Positions 1-7,526 of a stretch of DNA of 59,011 nucleotides are shown piece after piece; positions within the stretch are counted from its first letter, which is position 1; every line of letters starts with the position of its first letter. The translations under genes and the position numbers were made by a program. Source of the DNA: JBNJGB01 sp051747385. GTDB taxonomy: Bacteria > Myxococcota_A > UBA9042 > PHBI01 > JACKFB01. The notes under the pieces are model-generated. The model was not told where the DNA came from, ran no database searches, and was given only the letters and a program-made list of their open reading frames with translations. The stretch lies in contig JBNJGB010000040.1 in assembly GCA_051747385.1 (NCBI GenBank), positions 1 to 59,011 of the forward strand, given 5' to 3'.

Positions 1-100
1 CGCGGGGTGAAAAGAGAACTCACGATGGGTCGGACCACCTCGGTCACAAGAAGCCGTCGCAGAGCGCGCGCCTTCGCAGCTGATTGGCAAGACGTTGGGC
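1..100 (+). other. attC recombination site, 3' part only
   Basis: Integron cassette recombination site cut by the left window edge. It ends in GTTGGGC (94-100), a match to the GTTRRRY R' box, so the recombination point is between 94 and 95. Its body is nearly the same as the complete attC at 5391-5521, including the shared segment ACGATGGGTCGGACCACCTC and the closing GATTGGCAAGACGTT. The six bases after the cut (TTGGGC) are complementary to the R'' box at 1270-1276, which ends the same cassette, as expected for one excisable unit. The 5' half and any upstream cassettes or integron integrase lie outside the window. Confidence 0.8.
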
Positions 101-147
101 TGCCCTCCGCTATATTCGGAAGCCTTAAACCAGCGAGGTGATACGCC

Positions 148-1260
148 ATGGGCGCTGAATCGCCCACTATTGACATCGTCGCCGACAACTGGCTCCTGCA
201 AGAGGCGGTGCACGCGGTGGTCCGCTCGGAAGAAGCTGGCGACGACGCAGCTTGGTTCGACCTCAGCCGGCATGAGCCAGTAGTCCGAACGGGATCGTCG
301 ACTGCCGCTAGCGTCATGAGTCTTCTAGCTACGCTGGAACAAGTGGTGCTTGCGGACACGATCCGGGTGTTGCCCACGTTCATGAACACTTGGTTGGAAG
401 AAGACCAAGCTCTCGACTCGCTTCACAAGGACGGCGCAATCCTGCCGCTGGGCGGCACGGTTGAGCAACGCCGTCCTTTGACGGAAAGGTACCTCAAGCA
501 CATCAGAGCTCATCCTGTCGCCGCCCAACTCTTCGCCGAGTCGTCCGAAGATCCGTTCGAGCGCAATTCATTCGAAGCTCAGGTGTGGTGGGGTGGGGCG
601 TCCTACCTGGGTATTGCAGAGGACCGAGAGCTATCGTACGTCCCACATCCCATCAGGGGGCATGCGCTACACCAGGCCATCTACTACCATGGATGGCCAG
701 AGGGCCCAGTAGCGAAGGTGCTGGACTCGATAGGCAACTCAAGAGTCCAGCTGTCGCGAAGCCTCAACGTCGCAGGCGATGCGGAGGCCACGGCGATCCG
801 CTATCGTATCTCTCCGATTCCCCTACTTGTCCTTCGGGAAGCCTCAAGGCGAGAGGACTTGTTCGAGGTGGCTCGGCAACTGCGCCACGAGCACGAGTTT
901 CAGCGGTTCCGATGCGATCTTGCGCGACTACGGCAAGCCATGTCGGTAGAGGATCTCAAAGAAGCGCAGGGGCTCCTCAAGAGCTTTGAGTCCGCGATAC
1001 TAGAGGTCGAACGGAGGCTAAACCTCCGGAAACACAACCCTGAGGTGGACGGTCCAATTCACGTTTCGTGGAAGTCGCTGCCGGTTCGGGTGCCAACGGT
1101 GCTCCACTCGCCTGTCCGAACCCCTGCCCATACCGCGATCATCCAACGCATCGTCGAAACAGGATTGGAGAACCTTGAATCGCTCCTGTCTAGCCGCCTT
1201 GGAATTCGATCGCGAGCCGTCGTCGCCGACATCGTCAACGGGGGCTTCACGGCAGGCTAG
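148..1260 (+). CDS. Integron-cassette hypothetical protein (370 aa)
   Basis: I do not recognise this protein. It is the only gene of the cassette 95-1340. The ATG at 148 has a GAGGTGA ribosome-binding site seven bases upstream, and the gene stops nine bases before the attC R'' box, the usual tight fit of a cassette gene. The product looks soluble: no signal peptide, no membrane segment, and a charged, helix-rich middle (around residues 230-300, rich in Arg, Glu and Leu) that may be coiled. I see no nuclease, protease or helicase motif. Base use is visibly less GC-rich than the chromosomal genes further right, consistent with acquisition as a cassette. It has no obvious own promoter beyond the short leader at 101-147 and may rely on read-through from the array. 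Confidence 0.8.
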   Translation: MGAESPTIDIVADNWLLQEAVHAVVRSEEAGDDAAWFDLSRHEPVVRTGSSTAASVMSLLATLEQVVLADTIRVLPTFMNTWLEEDQALDSLHKDGAILPLGGTVEQRRPLTERYLKHIRAHPVAAQLFAESSEDPFERNSFEAQVWWGGASYLGIAEDRELSYVPHPIRGHALHQAIYYHGWPEGPVAKVLDSIGNSRVQLSRSLNVAGDAEATAIRYRISPIPLLVLREASRREDLFEVARQLRHEHEFQRFRCDLARLRQAMSVEDLKEAQGLLKSFESAILEVERRLNLRKHNPEVDGPIHVSWKSLPVRVPTVLHSPVRTPAHTAIIQRIVETGLENLESLLSSRLGIRSRAVVADIVNGGFTAG

Positions 1261-1269
1261 ATCAAGGCA

Positions 1270-1346
1270 GCCCAACCAGAAAATGCTACTGACAGGGCCC
1301 TCCGCTTCGCTCCGGGACCCTGCAGTAGATTTTCAAGGCGTTGGGC
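1270..1346 (+). other. attC recombination site (77 nt)
   Basis: Complete attC. R'' is GCCCAAC (1270-1276) and R' is GTTGGGC (1340-1346). The single strand folds into a long hairpin: AAAAT (1280-1284) with ATTTT (1329-1333), CTACTG (1286-1291) with CAGTAG (1323-1328), CAGGG (1293-1297) with CCCTG (1318-1322), then a loop around GCTTCGC. G1285 has no partner and would be flipped out of the stem. Such extrahelical bases on one arm are the hallmark that lets an integron integrase choose the bottom strand. The cut falls between 1340 and 1341. Confidence 0.92.
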
Positions 1347-1379
1347 TGCGGGCGCTACTTAAACCCGAGGAAGACGGAT

Positions 1380-2672
1380 TTGACCCTGTTCGCTGACCAG
1401 CTTGCCTTGCGTGCATTCTCGTTGGACGTCGGAACCTCCGCTGAGCAGTTGGCCGACAAGCTTGAGATATTGGAGCGCCTACACCTACGCCGAAGGTCGG
1501 GCGAGCTAGCTGACCTGACCGAAACACGAGTTGAGCAGTCCTTCAACGAACGCCTGTTCTCCGAAGTCTTCGACTACAGGACGCTCCTCCGAGACGGCGC
1601 CGGCGAATATCATCTTCAGCCGCGGTTCCGGCACAAACGTCACCGGTATGATGATTTTGCCCTGGGCTTTTTCGGTCCGACCGGTGGGGTTCCTGTCGTG
1701 TCCTGCGAACTCAAGTCCTACGGCACGGATCTCGACGCTCCGCAGACAGGGGGCAGCTATTCGGGACAGACCCCGGTCGAGCAGGCGCACTCAGCGGTGT
1801 CGGGCCCGCAGGTCCGATGGATCCTACTGTCGAACTTCGATGAGTTGAGGCTCTATCGCGCAGGCGACCAAAGTAGATGTTTCCGGACTTTACTCTCAGG
1901 CATCTACACTGTGACAGATTTTCGCGAAGTCTATGCAGTCTTCTCACGCAAGGCACTCCTTGGCTCGTCGCCTTCCAGTTCTCCATTAGATGGGCTCCAT
2001 AGCATGCAAACACCGTCCGTTGTTCCACCCAAGAAAGGCCGCATCCGTCTACTTCAGCACTCCTGGATGTCGGGTCCCGACCCCAACGTGCCGTTCTTTC
2101 GCCTCGAAGAAGCCATGGCGCGCTCACCCAACATCTCGATTGGAGAGGCTGTGCCGAAGGGCGAACGCCTCGTCCATGAAGTGCGAGACGTGTCCGGATC
2201 GCCAGAGCTCGTGCGCGAGGCTAGCAAAGCCGGCGCGTTCCGGAGGTCACAGTACGTCGAGCTGTCGGGTGCGGGCCCTGGCACTGCCCTGCAAGGCGAG
2301 TCGCTTCGGAAGTGCATCTTCGGGTTCCTCTGCGAAGCCCACCTTTTCTACTCGCACCTCACCAAGACGCATACAACGGACCGTCGTGAGGTCAGCGTGC
2401 TATGGTTGCTCGATGGGATCGCAGATTCGGAGTTGGGCGCTCCGGCGCATTGGTTCCCCGTGGGCATCCCGTCTCTGAACGTCCGGGCACCATCGGACGC
2501 CGAATCCTCCGAGTACGAGCGCACAGGACTCCTGTCGATCGCGTCCGTGAACGCTAATGAGTCCAAGTTTGAGGATCTCGCCTATGACGCCATGAGGGAG
2601 CTGCTTTTCCCCTTCGTAGCGAGGGTGCCCGGAACGAGTCAGCGGACCAGGGTGACTCCCAGGAGGAAGTAG
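1380..2672 (+). CDS. Integron-cassette PD-(D/E)XK nuclease-like protein (430 aa)
   Basis: Only gene of the cassette 1341-2821. No early ATG or GTG is in frame. I choose TTG 1380 because AGGAAG lies just upstream; TTG 1341 is also in frame but is part of the attC R' box. With this start, residues D91/D92 (YDDFALGFF) and E110-L-K112 (VVSCELKSYG) make a PD-(D/E)XK spacing, and a following block ending in WILLSNFDELRLYR resembles the core seen in type I-like restriction nuclease domains (QA...W.ilTN...rly). The C-terminal 250 residues are unrecognised. No signal peptide or helicase motif. Inference: a DNA-cutting or nucleic-acid-binding cassette protein, possibly antiphage. The nuclease assignment rests on motif pattern only. 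Confidence 0.7.
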   Translation: MTLFADQLALRAFSLDVGTSAEQLADKLEILERLHLRRRSGELADLTETRVEQSFNERLFSEVFDYRTLLRDGAGEYHLQPRFRHKRHRYDDFALGFFGPTGGVPVVSCELKSYGTDLDAPQTGGSYSGQTPVEQAHSAVSGPQVRWILLSNFDELRLYRAGDQSRCFRTLLSGIYTVTDFREVYAVFSRKALLGSSPSSSPLDGLHSMQTPSVVPPKKGRIRLLQHSWMSGPDPNVPFFRLEEAMARSPNISIGEAVPKGERLVHEVRDVSGSPELVREASKAGAFRRSQYVELSGAGPGTALQGESLRKCIFGFLCEAHLFYSHLTKTHTTDRREVSVLWLLDGIADSELGAPAHWFPVGIPSLNVRAPSDAESSEYERTGLLSIASVNANESKFEDLAYDAMRELLFPFVARVPGTSQRTRVTPRRK

Positions 2673-2696
2673 CTGCATGCAAGATCGTGAAACGCA

Positions 2697-2827
2697 GCCC
2701 AACCAACAGTGATTCGAGGGAACGACCCGATGCAGCGAGGCCGGTACGCCGGAGGCAGTGGCGCGTGAGGTGGCGAGGAGTCTGCGTATGCCGTGGGTCG
2801 GGTCGTGCCCGCGAATCGTTGTTGAAC
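2697..2827 (+). other. attC recombination site (131 nt)
   Basis: R'' is GCCCAAC (2697-2703), complementary to the first bases TTGGGC of its own cassette (1341-1346). R' is GTTGAAC (2821-2827), cut between 2821 and 2822. The two arms pair well: reading the 3' arm in reverse complement gives AAC, GATTCG and ACGACCCGA in the same order as the 5' arm (2701-2730). The 5' arm has a few extra bases (CAGT region), again giving bulged positions on one arm. The apical part is long. Confidence 0.85.
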
Positions 2828-3069
2828 AAGCCGGCACCGAGCGCCGGTCTATGCAGAAATCGTCCGGCGGGCAGGGGTCCGGATGGGGCACGCGCGGGTC
2901 GCGACCGGTGGATGACCGGGACTGGACCACGTGCGGGATGGGTCGAGCGGCGATGAAAGGGGTGATCCGAGGCGCGGGTGCGACGCAGCAAGGCCCTCGC
3001 GTGGGCCTCGGGACGTACGAGGCCGGGAGCACCTGGCTGGGAGCTCGAAAGGCATCTGGTAGGGCCGGT

Positions 3070-4338
3070 TCATGTCGGAGCCCTCGGTGGCCCGCGGGGC
3101 CGGTCGTTGGCGGACGGAGCGTCGACGGTGGCGGGAATCTCGAAGGCCCGGTGGAGCGTCCCGACGCCGCAGTCGGGGCAGCGGCGCGGGGGGATACCGA
3201 CAAGTTCGAGGAGCTCCCGGGTGGTGTCCGGGACGGGCATCGGGGGCTCGGCCGGGCCGTCGGGCTCGAGGAGGCTTCGGGCGTGCTCGAGTCGGCCGTG
3301 GACGTGCGCGGAGGCGTACAGGCCGTAGTGTCGGATCTTGTGGAACCCTCGCGGCAGGACGTGCTGGAGGAAGCGCCGGACGAAGGTGCCTGGGTCGAGG
3401 CTGGCGGTGTCGTCGCCGCGGGTGATGAAGGTGACGCGGTCGTCGGTGACGTCGAGGAGGCGGCCGTCGGAGATGGCGACGCGGTGGGTGTAGCGGCCGA
3501 GGTACTCGAAGACGTCCTTGGGCCCACCGAAGGGCTTCTTGGCGTAGACGACCCAGGGCTTCGCCCGGAGCGCCTCGATGAAGCCCTGGAAGGCCACGGG
3601 GTGATCCAGGCGGCGCTCGGTGGGGCCGAGGCGAAGGGTGCCCTGGCCGTGGGCGCGCTCGATGGCGTCGAGGAGCTTGCCCCGGAAGACGAGGCCGAGG
3701 GCCTTGACGGGAAAGAGGAAGGGGCGCTTTCGCTTCCGGCTCTTGCTCGGACGCTCGGAGGCGGGGCGGATCCAGCGGGAGTCGTCGGCGGCGAGGGCAC
3801 CGGCGGTGACGACGCAGTGGGCGTGGGGGTGGTAGCGGAGCTCGCGGGTCCAGGTGTGAAGGACCGTGGTGACGCCGAGGAGGCCTCCGAGATGGCGCGG
3901 GTCGTGGCCGAAGTCGAGCAGCGTGGCGGCGGCGGCGCGGAGGAGCTCGGAGTAGACCAGGTTCTGGTTGAACCGCGCGATGGGGCGGAGCTCGTCCGGC
4001 AGGGTGAAGACGACGTGGTAGTGCGCGGCGGGGAGGACGCGGGCGATGCGGCGCTCGATCCAGGCGCGCTGGGCCAGGCTCTGGCAGCTCGGGCAGTGCC
4101 GGTCCCGGCAGGCGTTGTAGGCGGCGTGGATGACCCCGCACTCGTCGCAGACGTAGGCGTAGCCGCCGAGCGCCGGGGTTCGGCAGCGGGTGATGGAGCG
4201 GATGGCGTGGCGTTGCTGGGGACTCAGCCCGTCGCGTGCGAGCAGCTGGTCGGCCTGGGGGCCGATGACATCGGCGACTCGCCAGCGGGGCCAGGGTCGT
4301 TGCGCCGCGCCGTCCGCGTGTGGGATAACGTCGGCCAG
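3070..4338 (-). CDS. tnpA: IS91-family HUH/Y2 transposase
   Basis: Rolling-circle transposase that nicks single-stranded DNA at the IS origin. Continuous frame on the minus strand with an N-terminal zinc-finger cluster (CDECG, then CRDRHCPSC), the HUH motif HPHAH at about residues 170-174, and the two catalytic tyrosines Y279 and Y283 in YLGRY, spaced as in Y2 transposases. A CPDC motif sits near the C-terminus. About 422 residues, the usual size. Oddity: there is no ATG or GTG in frame from the recombinase stop (TAG 4347-4345) until codon GTG 3597, well past the catalytic HUH. The frame follows directly, in phase, after that TAG. CTG 4338 is the first plausible initiator, so the start given is provisional and coupling to the upstream gene is likely. 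Confidence 0.85.
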   Translation of the reverse strand: MADVIPHADGAAQRPWPRWRVADVIGPQADQLLARDGLSPQQRHAIRSITRCRTPALGGYAYVCDECGVIHAAYNACRDRHCPSCQSLAQRAWIERRIARVLPAAHYHVVFTLPDELRPIARFNQNLVYSELLRAAAATLLDFGHDPRHLGGLLGVTTVLHTWTRELRYHPHAHCVVTAGALAADDSRWIRPASERPSKSRKRKRPFLFPVKALGLVFRGKLLDAIERAHGQGTLRLGPTERRLDHPVAFQGFIEALRAKPWVVYAKKPFGGPKDVFEYLGRYTHRVAISDGRLLDVTDDRVTFITRGDDTASLDPGTFVRRFLQHVLPRGFHKIRHYGLYASAHVHGRLEHARSLLEPDGPAEPPMPVPDTTRELLELVGIPPRRCPDCGVGTLHRAFEIPATVDAPSANDRPRGPPRAPT

Positions 4339-4344
4339 GGGACG

Positions 4345-5202
4345 CTACCGGTCGGTCCAGCCGGAGCGGGCGGCGGTGTCGAGCGGGCTTTTGACCTGGC
4401 AGAGCTTGTGGCGGGACAGATGCAGGTAGCGCATCGTCGTACGGATGGAGCGGTGGCCGAGCAAGAGCTGGAGATGGTGGATGTTCCGGCTGTCGGACTC
4501 CATGACGTGCGTGGCGAAGGTGTGCCGCAGGATGTGAGGGGTGACGGGCTTGCCGATGCGCGCCCGGTGCCCGGCGCGCTTGATGCCTCGCTGGAGGGTG
4601 TCGCGGCTAACCGGCTGTCCGGGCGACCGGCCGGCGAACAGCCAGGGCGGCGTGGGGCGGGCGACGCGGTAGTAGTCGCGGAGGCAGGCCAGCAAGCGCT
4701 CGCCGATGGGGACGTAGCGGCCGTGGCGCCCCTTGGCCTGGCGGACGTGGATGAGCATGCGGTCGCTGTCGACGTCGTCGGGCATGAGCATGCGGACCTC
4801 CTGGAGCCGCAGGCCCGTGTCGTAGATGAGCGCGACGACGGTGAGGATGAGCAGGTTGTCGGCCGCGGCCAGCACGCGGTGGACCTCGCCGCGGCTCAGC
4901 ACGTCGGGCTCGATGGCGTCGACCTTCGCCAGCGGCAGGTGGGCGACGACGTCCGGCCGGCGCACGGTTCGGCGGAAGAAGAACAGAAAGGCGCAGACGT
5001 AGACCCTCTGGGTCGACGGGCTGAGGCCCCGCTCCTCGGTCAGGTGGAGCAGGAACCGCCGGACGTCCTCCTCCTCGATGCGCCTCGGCGGCTTGCCGAC
5101 GAAGTCGACCAGCTTCCGCACGCACCGCTCGTACTCCCCCATGGTCGCCGGGGAGTACCCGGCCAGCTTCAGGTCTTCCAGCATCCGGTCTCGCAGTCGC
5201 AT
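4345..5202 (-). CDS. Tyrosine recombinase of the IS91-type element
   Basis: Site-specific recombinase/integrase of 285 residues. An N-terminal SAM-like core-binding domain (about 1-85) is followed by the catalytic domain with R132 (DTGLRLQE), K157, H223 and R226 (HILRHTFATH), H250 (LLGHRS) and the nucleophile Y259 (MRYLHL). It lacks the extra insert that marks integron integrases (IntI), so it is not the enzyme that works the surrounding attC sites; the family best matched is the integrase carried by some IS91 elements. It is immediately upstream of the transposase, in the same reading frame and separated only by its TAG. Its role in those elements is not settled; helping resolution or insertion of transposition products is a guess. 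Confidence 0.9.
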   Translation of the reverse strand: MRLRDRMLEDLKLAGYSPATMGEYERCVRKLVDFVGKPPRRIEEEDVRRFLLHLTEERGLSPSTQRVYVCAFLFFFRRTVRRPDVVAHLPLAKVDAIEPDVLSRGEVHRVLAAADNLLILTVVALIYDTGLRLQEVRMLMPDDVDSDRMLIHVRQAKGRHGRYVPIGERLLACLRDYYRVARPTPPWLFAGRSPGQPVSRDTLQRGIKRAGHRARIGKPVTPHILRHTFATHVMESDSRNIHHLQLLLGHRSIRTTMRYLHLSRHKLCQVKSPLDTAARSGWTDR

Positions 5203-5212
5203 GACTCCCCCT

Positions 5213-5254
5213 TCTGCAGCCCAAGGCGGGCGCAGGTTGTTTGTTCATGGGAAG
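5213..5254 (+). repeat. 42-bp imperfect direct repeat, copy 1
   Basis: Begins TCTGCAGCCC and ends TGGGAAG. The matching copy is at 9123-9164, same orientation, about 36 of 42 positions the same. It lies eleven bases upstream of the tyrosine recombinase start (5202, minus strand), where the terminal end (terIS) of an IS91-type element would be expected. Function not shown. Confidence 0.6.
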
Positions 5255-5390
5255 TCTACGCGCCCTCCGAGACCGGATGCTGGCCTTTGCCCCCGCACAC
5301 CCCCGCCCGCTCAGGCACCTGCGCGGGCGACAGGTCAGCCGTCCCGCACCTCTGCGCCAGCCCCAGCGGACCTGCCGCGCCAGCGGCTTC

Positions 5391-5521
5391 GTTCAACCAG
5401 CCAATGCAGCCGCCGAAGGCGCGCGGGATGAGAAGAGAACTCACGATGGGTCGGACCACCTCGGCGCCAACAAACCGCGGCAGAGCGCGCGCCTTCGCAG
5501 CTGATTGGCAAGACGTTCGGC
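5391..5521 (+). other. attC recombination site (131 nt)
   Basis: R'' is GTTCAAC (5391-5397), complementary to TTGAAC that opens its own cassette at 2822. R' is GTTCGGC (5515-5521), cut between 5515 and 5516; the C after GTT departs from the GTTRRRY consensus. Arms pair through CCAAT, GCAGC and GAAGGCGCGCG (5402-5425) against GCGCGCGCCTTCGCAGCTGATTGG (5487-5510 region), with small unpaired insertions. The inner part is almost identical to the attC at 1-100, so at least two sites of the array belong to one attC family. Stretch 5522-5634 is leader for the next cassette gene. Confidence 0.82.
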
Positions 5522-5634
5522 AGCTGAGGGCCTGCGGAAGGTTGATTCGCCGTCCTAGCCGGGGTATCCAAGACCCCGTAGGCAGCGCGTCGTTCCGCCT
5601 GGATCACCCGACATCCGTTCAGACGAGGTAGTCC

Positions 5635-6216
5635 ATGCCGCCATCTAAGGGCTCGAAGAGGAAGGCCAATCGGAGGCAGGCTAACCTGCCGCCGTACTGG
5701 GATTTGGTGCAAGACGGCGCCGAACTGCAGCTCAGTCTGAACGCTGGTCGGCTGCCCGCTCCGGAAGTGGACTACCACGCGGATGACTCCTTCGTTGAGT
5801 CGGGACATCAAGCGCTCACGCTGTGGTTCTTGCAGTATGCGCCCCGTTCTACCCGAGCGGTGACCAGCTTGGGCGTCAGCGCCTCCAGGGGCGACCTCAG
5901 CCGGCTACTTGAAGGAACCAGTGCCATCGAAGAGCGACTTCGGCGGCTCCCCGGTGCCGCTCCGCGGTCGGAGCCCGACGTCTCCAAGCTGACCTCGGAA
6001 GATGTACGCAAGGTCCCTGGATCTGTGTTCCTCGCATCAACGGACGATAGCCGTGCAATGATGGACGTCTACGTGGTGGAGGTCTTCAGCTCAGAGAGGC
6101 TACAGGCTGCGAAGTCAGGTGAGTACGCGCCGGAGGTCCATGGTACTGTGCGCGTATTCATGCCACCCGTCATCCTGGGGCAACTACTGACGGACCTTCG
6201 GGAGGCGTTGTCGTGA
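5635..6216 (+). CDS. Cassette three-gene unit, first gene: unknown protein (193 aa)
   Basis: I do not recognise this protein. First of three tightly packed genes in the cassette that opens at 5516. The ATG 5635 follows GACGAGGTAG. The N-terminus is basic (KGSKRKANRRQ), then a mixed alpha/beta-looking body with no signal peptide or membrane segment and no catalytic motif I can name. Its stop overlaps the GTG of the next gene (GTGA at 6213-6216), indicating translational coupling and probably joint function. Codon use is less GC-rich than in the chromosomal genes, like the other cassette genes. Confidence 0.8.
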   Translation: MPPSKGSKRKANRRQANLPPYWDLVQDGAELQLSLNAGRLPAPEVDYHADDSFVESGHQALTLWFLQYAPRSTRAVTSLGVSASRGDLSRLLEGTSAIEERLRRLPGAAPRSEPDVSKLTSEDVRKVPGSVFLASTDDSRAMMDVYVVEVFSSERLQAAKSGEYAPEVHGTVRVFMPPVILGQLLTDLREALS

Positions 6217-6866
6217 CTACGCACCTCTTCGGTCTCGAATCGCTAACAGCGTCTCATTTCCCGGTGTATGGCGGCTACGAGTCAGTCGCTCTGGTGGCTG
6301 CTGTGCCTGCGCGAGAGGCTCGGGCAAACGAGGAAGCCACTGCGCTAACTGGGGAGACGACTACGAAGATCGATCCGGCTGCGGGCACTTCGGGTACGGC
6401 CGTGGCCACGCTCGTAGCTCTCGCTGTTCTCAGTGGTGGCCTCGCTCAGAACGCTGAAGCTGGAACGCTTCAGTCGCGTTCGCACTTTCTGGACCTAATG
6501 CAGAACACTGCTTCAGCAGTTGTGGCGCCGACGGAGCGCTCCGTTCTGGACAGCAGGGAGCCGGAATTGGCTGCTTGGATCCGGCAAGTCGGTGAGCAGC
6601 CCCCAAGCGTTGCGGCTCTGGAACTCCATCGGCGGATGAATGCCGAACTGCGAGAGAAGCGTTTCGAGAAGATTTCGGAAGCACTTGCTGCCGTTGACGT
6701 TGCCGACGTCACGACTCTCGCTCTTGTTGGTGTGCTCCGTTCTACGTTCGCCGCCCGAACGCGAATCCCTGAATGGCGCAACTTCGCGCGTCGCGTCCGG
6801 AAGGCACTCGAACAGCGTGGTGAGAACGCCGACGTCTTGCTTCGCGGGCTAGGGGGCTACGCCTAG
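6213..6866 (+). CDS. Cassette three-gene unit, second gene: unknown protein (217 aa)
   Basis: Unrecognised. It starts at GTG 6213, overlapping the previous stop by four bases, and ends two bases before the next ATG. A small-residue and hydrophobic stretch near residues 50-75 (Ala, Val, Leu, Gly, ending in Gly-Gly-Leu-Ala) could be a weak membrane or packing segment. The C-terminal half is helical and charged (LHRRMNAELREKRFEKISEA). No enzymatic motif seen. The strict packing between genes 1 and 3 suggests one complex or one pathway. Membrane location is a guess. Confidence 0.78.
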   Translation: MTTHLFGLESLTASHFPVYGGYESVALVAAVPAREARANEEATALTGETTTKIDPAAGTSGTAVATLVALAVLSGGLAQNAEAGTLQSRSHFLDLMQNTASAVVAPTERSVLDSREPELAAWIRQVGEQPPSVAALELHRRMNAELREKRFEKISEALAAVDVADVTTLALVGVLRSTFAARTRIPEWRNFARRVRKALEQRGENADVLLRGLGGYA

Positions 6867-6868
6867 CA

Positions 6869-7519
6869 ATGGTGCGGGTTCGGTATCTCGGGGAGTGCGG
6901 TTGGCGAACGGTGCGCCATCTGGGCGTTGGGTTGCAGGGCGATGCGACGCAACGGCACCTTGGCGTGCTGTTTCGGGATCCTACTACGAGGGACCACAAG
7001 GTCTTCCACCTTGAGTGGCACTACCGCGCACGGTCTGAAGCTCCAAGTCCGGACTGGCATTGGTTCGAGAGCGGGTTAGATGAGACGAATGCCATCCTCA
7101 TGGCCGGCTGGGTGGCCCTGGTCGCTGAGGAGTATTCACATGGCCGGTTGCCGTACGGAATCGACTATACCGACAACCATTTCGAGAGCGCGACCGGCCG
7201 CTGGGTGGACGAGAACGGGCTCACATGCGCCACGCTGGTCGTAGCGCTGTTCGAAGCCCAAGGCCACGAGACTCTCCAACGCGACACGTGGAAGTCGCGT
7301 ACCAGCGACTCGAGTTGGCAGGAGAAGATCCTCCATTTGCTCGAAACTAGGAGCGGTTGCTCGCAGGAGTATTTGGAGGAGCAGCGGAGCAGGGTTGGCT
7401 GTCTTCGCTTTCGGCCGGAAGAAGTCGCGGTTGGCATTGCGCTCTACCCACCGTCGGTGTGCTTCAGTTGCGCAGAGCCACTGGGGCATGGCTTGGTGCG
7501 GCTCGTCGGCCGGCGCTGA
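6869..7519 (+). CDS. Cassette three-gene unit, third gene: cysteine-peptidase-like protein (216 aa)
   Basis: Starts at ATG 6869, two bases after the previous TAG, and ends eight bases before an attC R'' box at 7527. A segment around residues 90-150 reads PYGIDYTDNHFE, then ENGLTCATLVVALFEAQGHE and DTWKSR. The NGLTCATxV motif, a cysteine at the start of a helix with an aromatic/His-containing strand before it, resembles NlpC/P60 or papain-like hydrolase folds, so C in GLTC is a candidate nucleophile. This is pattern recognition, not a family match. A late CFSC pair might bind metal. Together with the two preceding genes it makes a compact, unassigned three-gene cassette. Confidence 0.75.
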   Translation: MVRVRYLGECGWRTVRHLGVGLQGDATQRHLGVLFRDPTTRDHKVFHLEWHYRARSEAPSPDWHWFESGLDETNAILMAGWVALVAEEYSHGRLPYGIDYTDNHFESATGRWVDENGLTCATLVVALFEAQGHETLQRDTWKSRTSDSSWQEKILHLLETRSGCSQEYLEEQRSRVGCLRFRPEEVAVGIALYPPSVCFSCAEPLGHGLVRLVGRR

Positions 7520-7526
7520 CATAGCT

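Larger units (their letters stand above)
2822..5515 (-). mobile_element. IS91-type element (Y2 transposase + tyrosine recombinase) filling one integron cassette
   Basis: This interval runs from one attC cut (2821/2822) to the next (5515/5516). Its first bases TTGAAC are complementary to the R'' box GTTCAAC at 5391-5397, so by integron rules it is a single cassette of about 2.7 kb. Its payload is two minus-strand genes, a tyrosine recombinase (4345-5202) followed by an IS91-family transposase (3070-4338), the two-gene layout known in recombinase-carrying IS91 relatives. Either an IS91 element landed inside a cassette, or the element was itself captured as a cassette. The ends of the IS (oriIS near 2830-3060, terIS near 5205-5390) could not be fixed by eye; GCCGGC/GCGCCGG at 2830-2848 can form a small hairpin near the putative origin end. 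The 242 bases 2828-3069 hold no gene. Confidence 0.75.

Noticed and set aside
4345..5202. Integron integrase (IntI) in the cassette array
   Set aside because: The protein has the tyrosine recombinase residues but lacks the additional IntI-specific insert, and its position directly upstream of an IS91 transposase fits the IS91-associated recombinase.
2758..5631. A 957-codon plus-strand frame through the IS91-type element
   Set aside because: It is antisense to transposase and recombinase genes with full active-site motifs; its Gly/Ala/Val/Asp composition matches a shadow frame.
6924..6931. GTTGGGT resembling an attC R' box
   Set aside because: It lies inside the coding sequence of the third cassette gene, with no matching R'' arm or hairpin.
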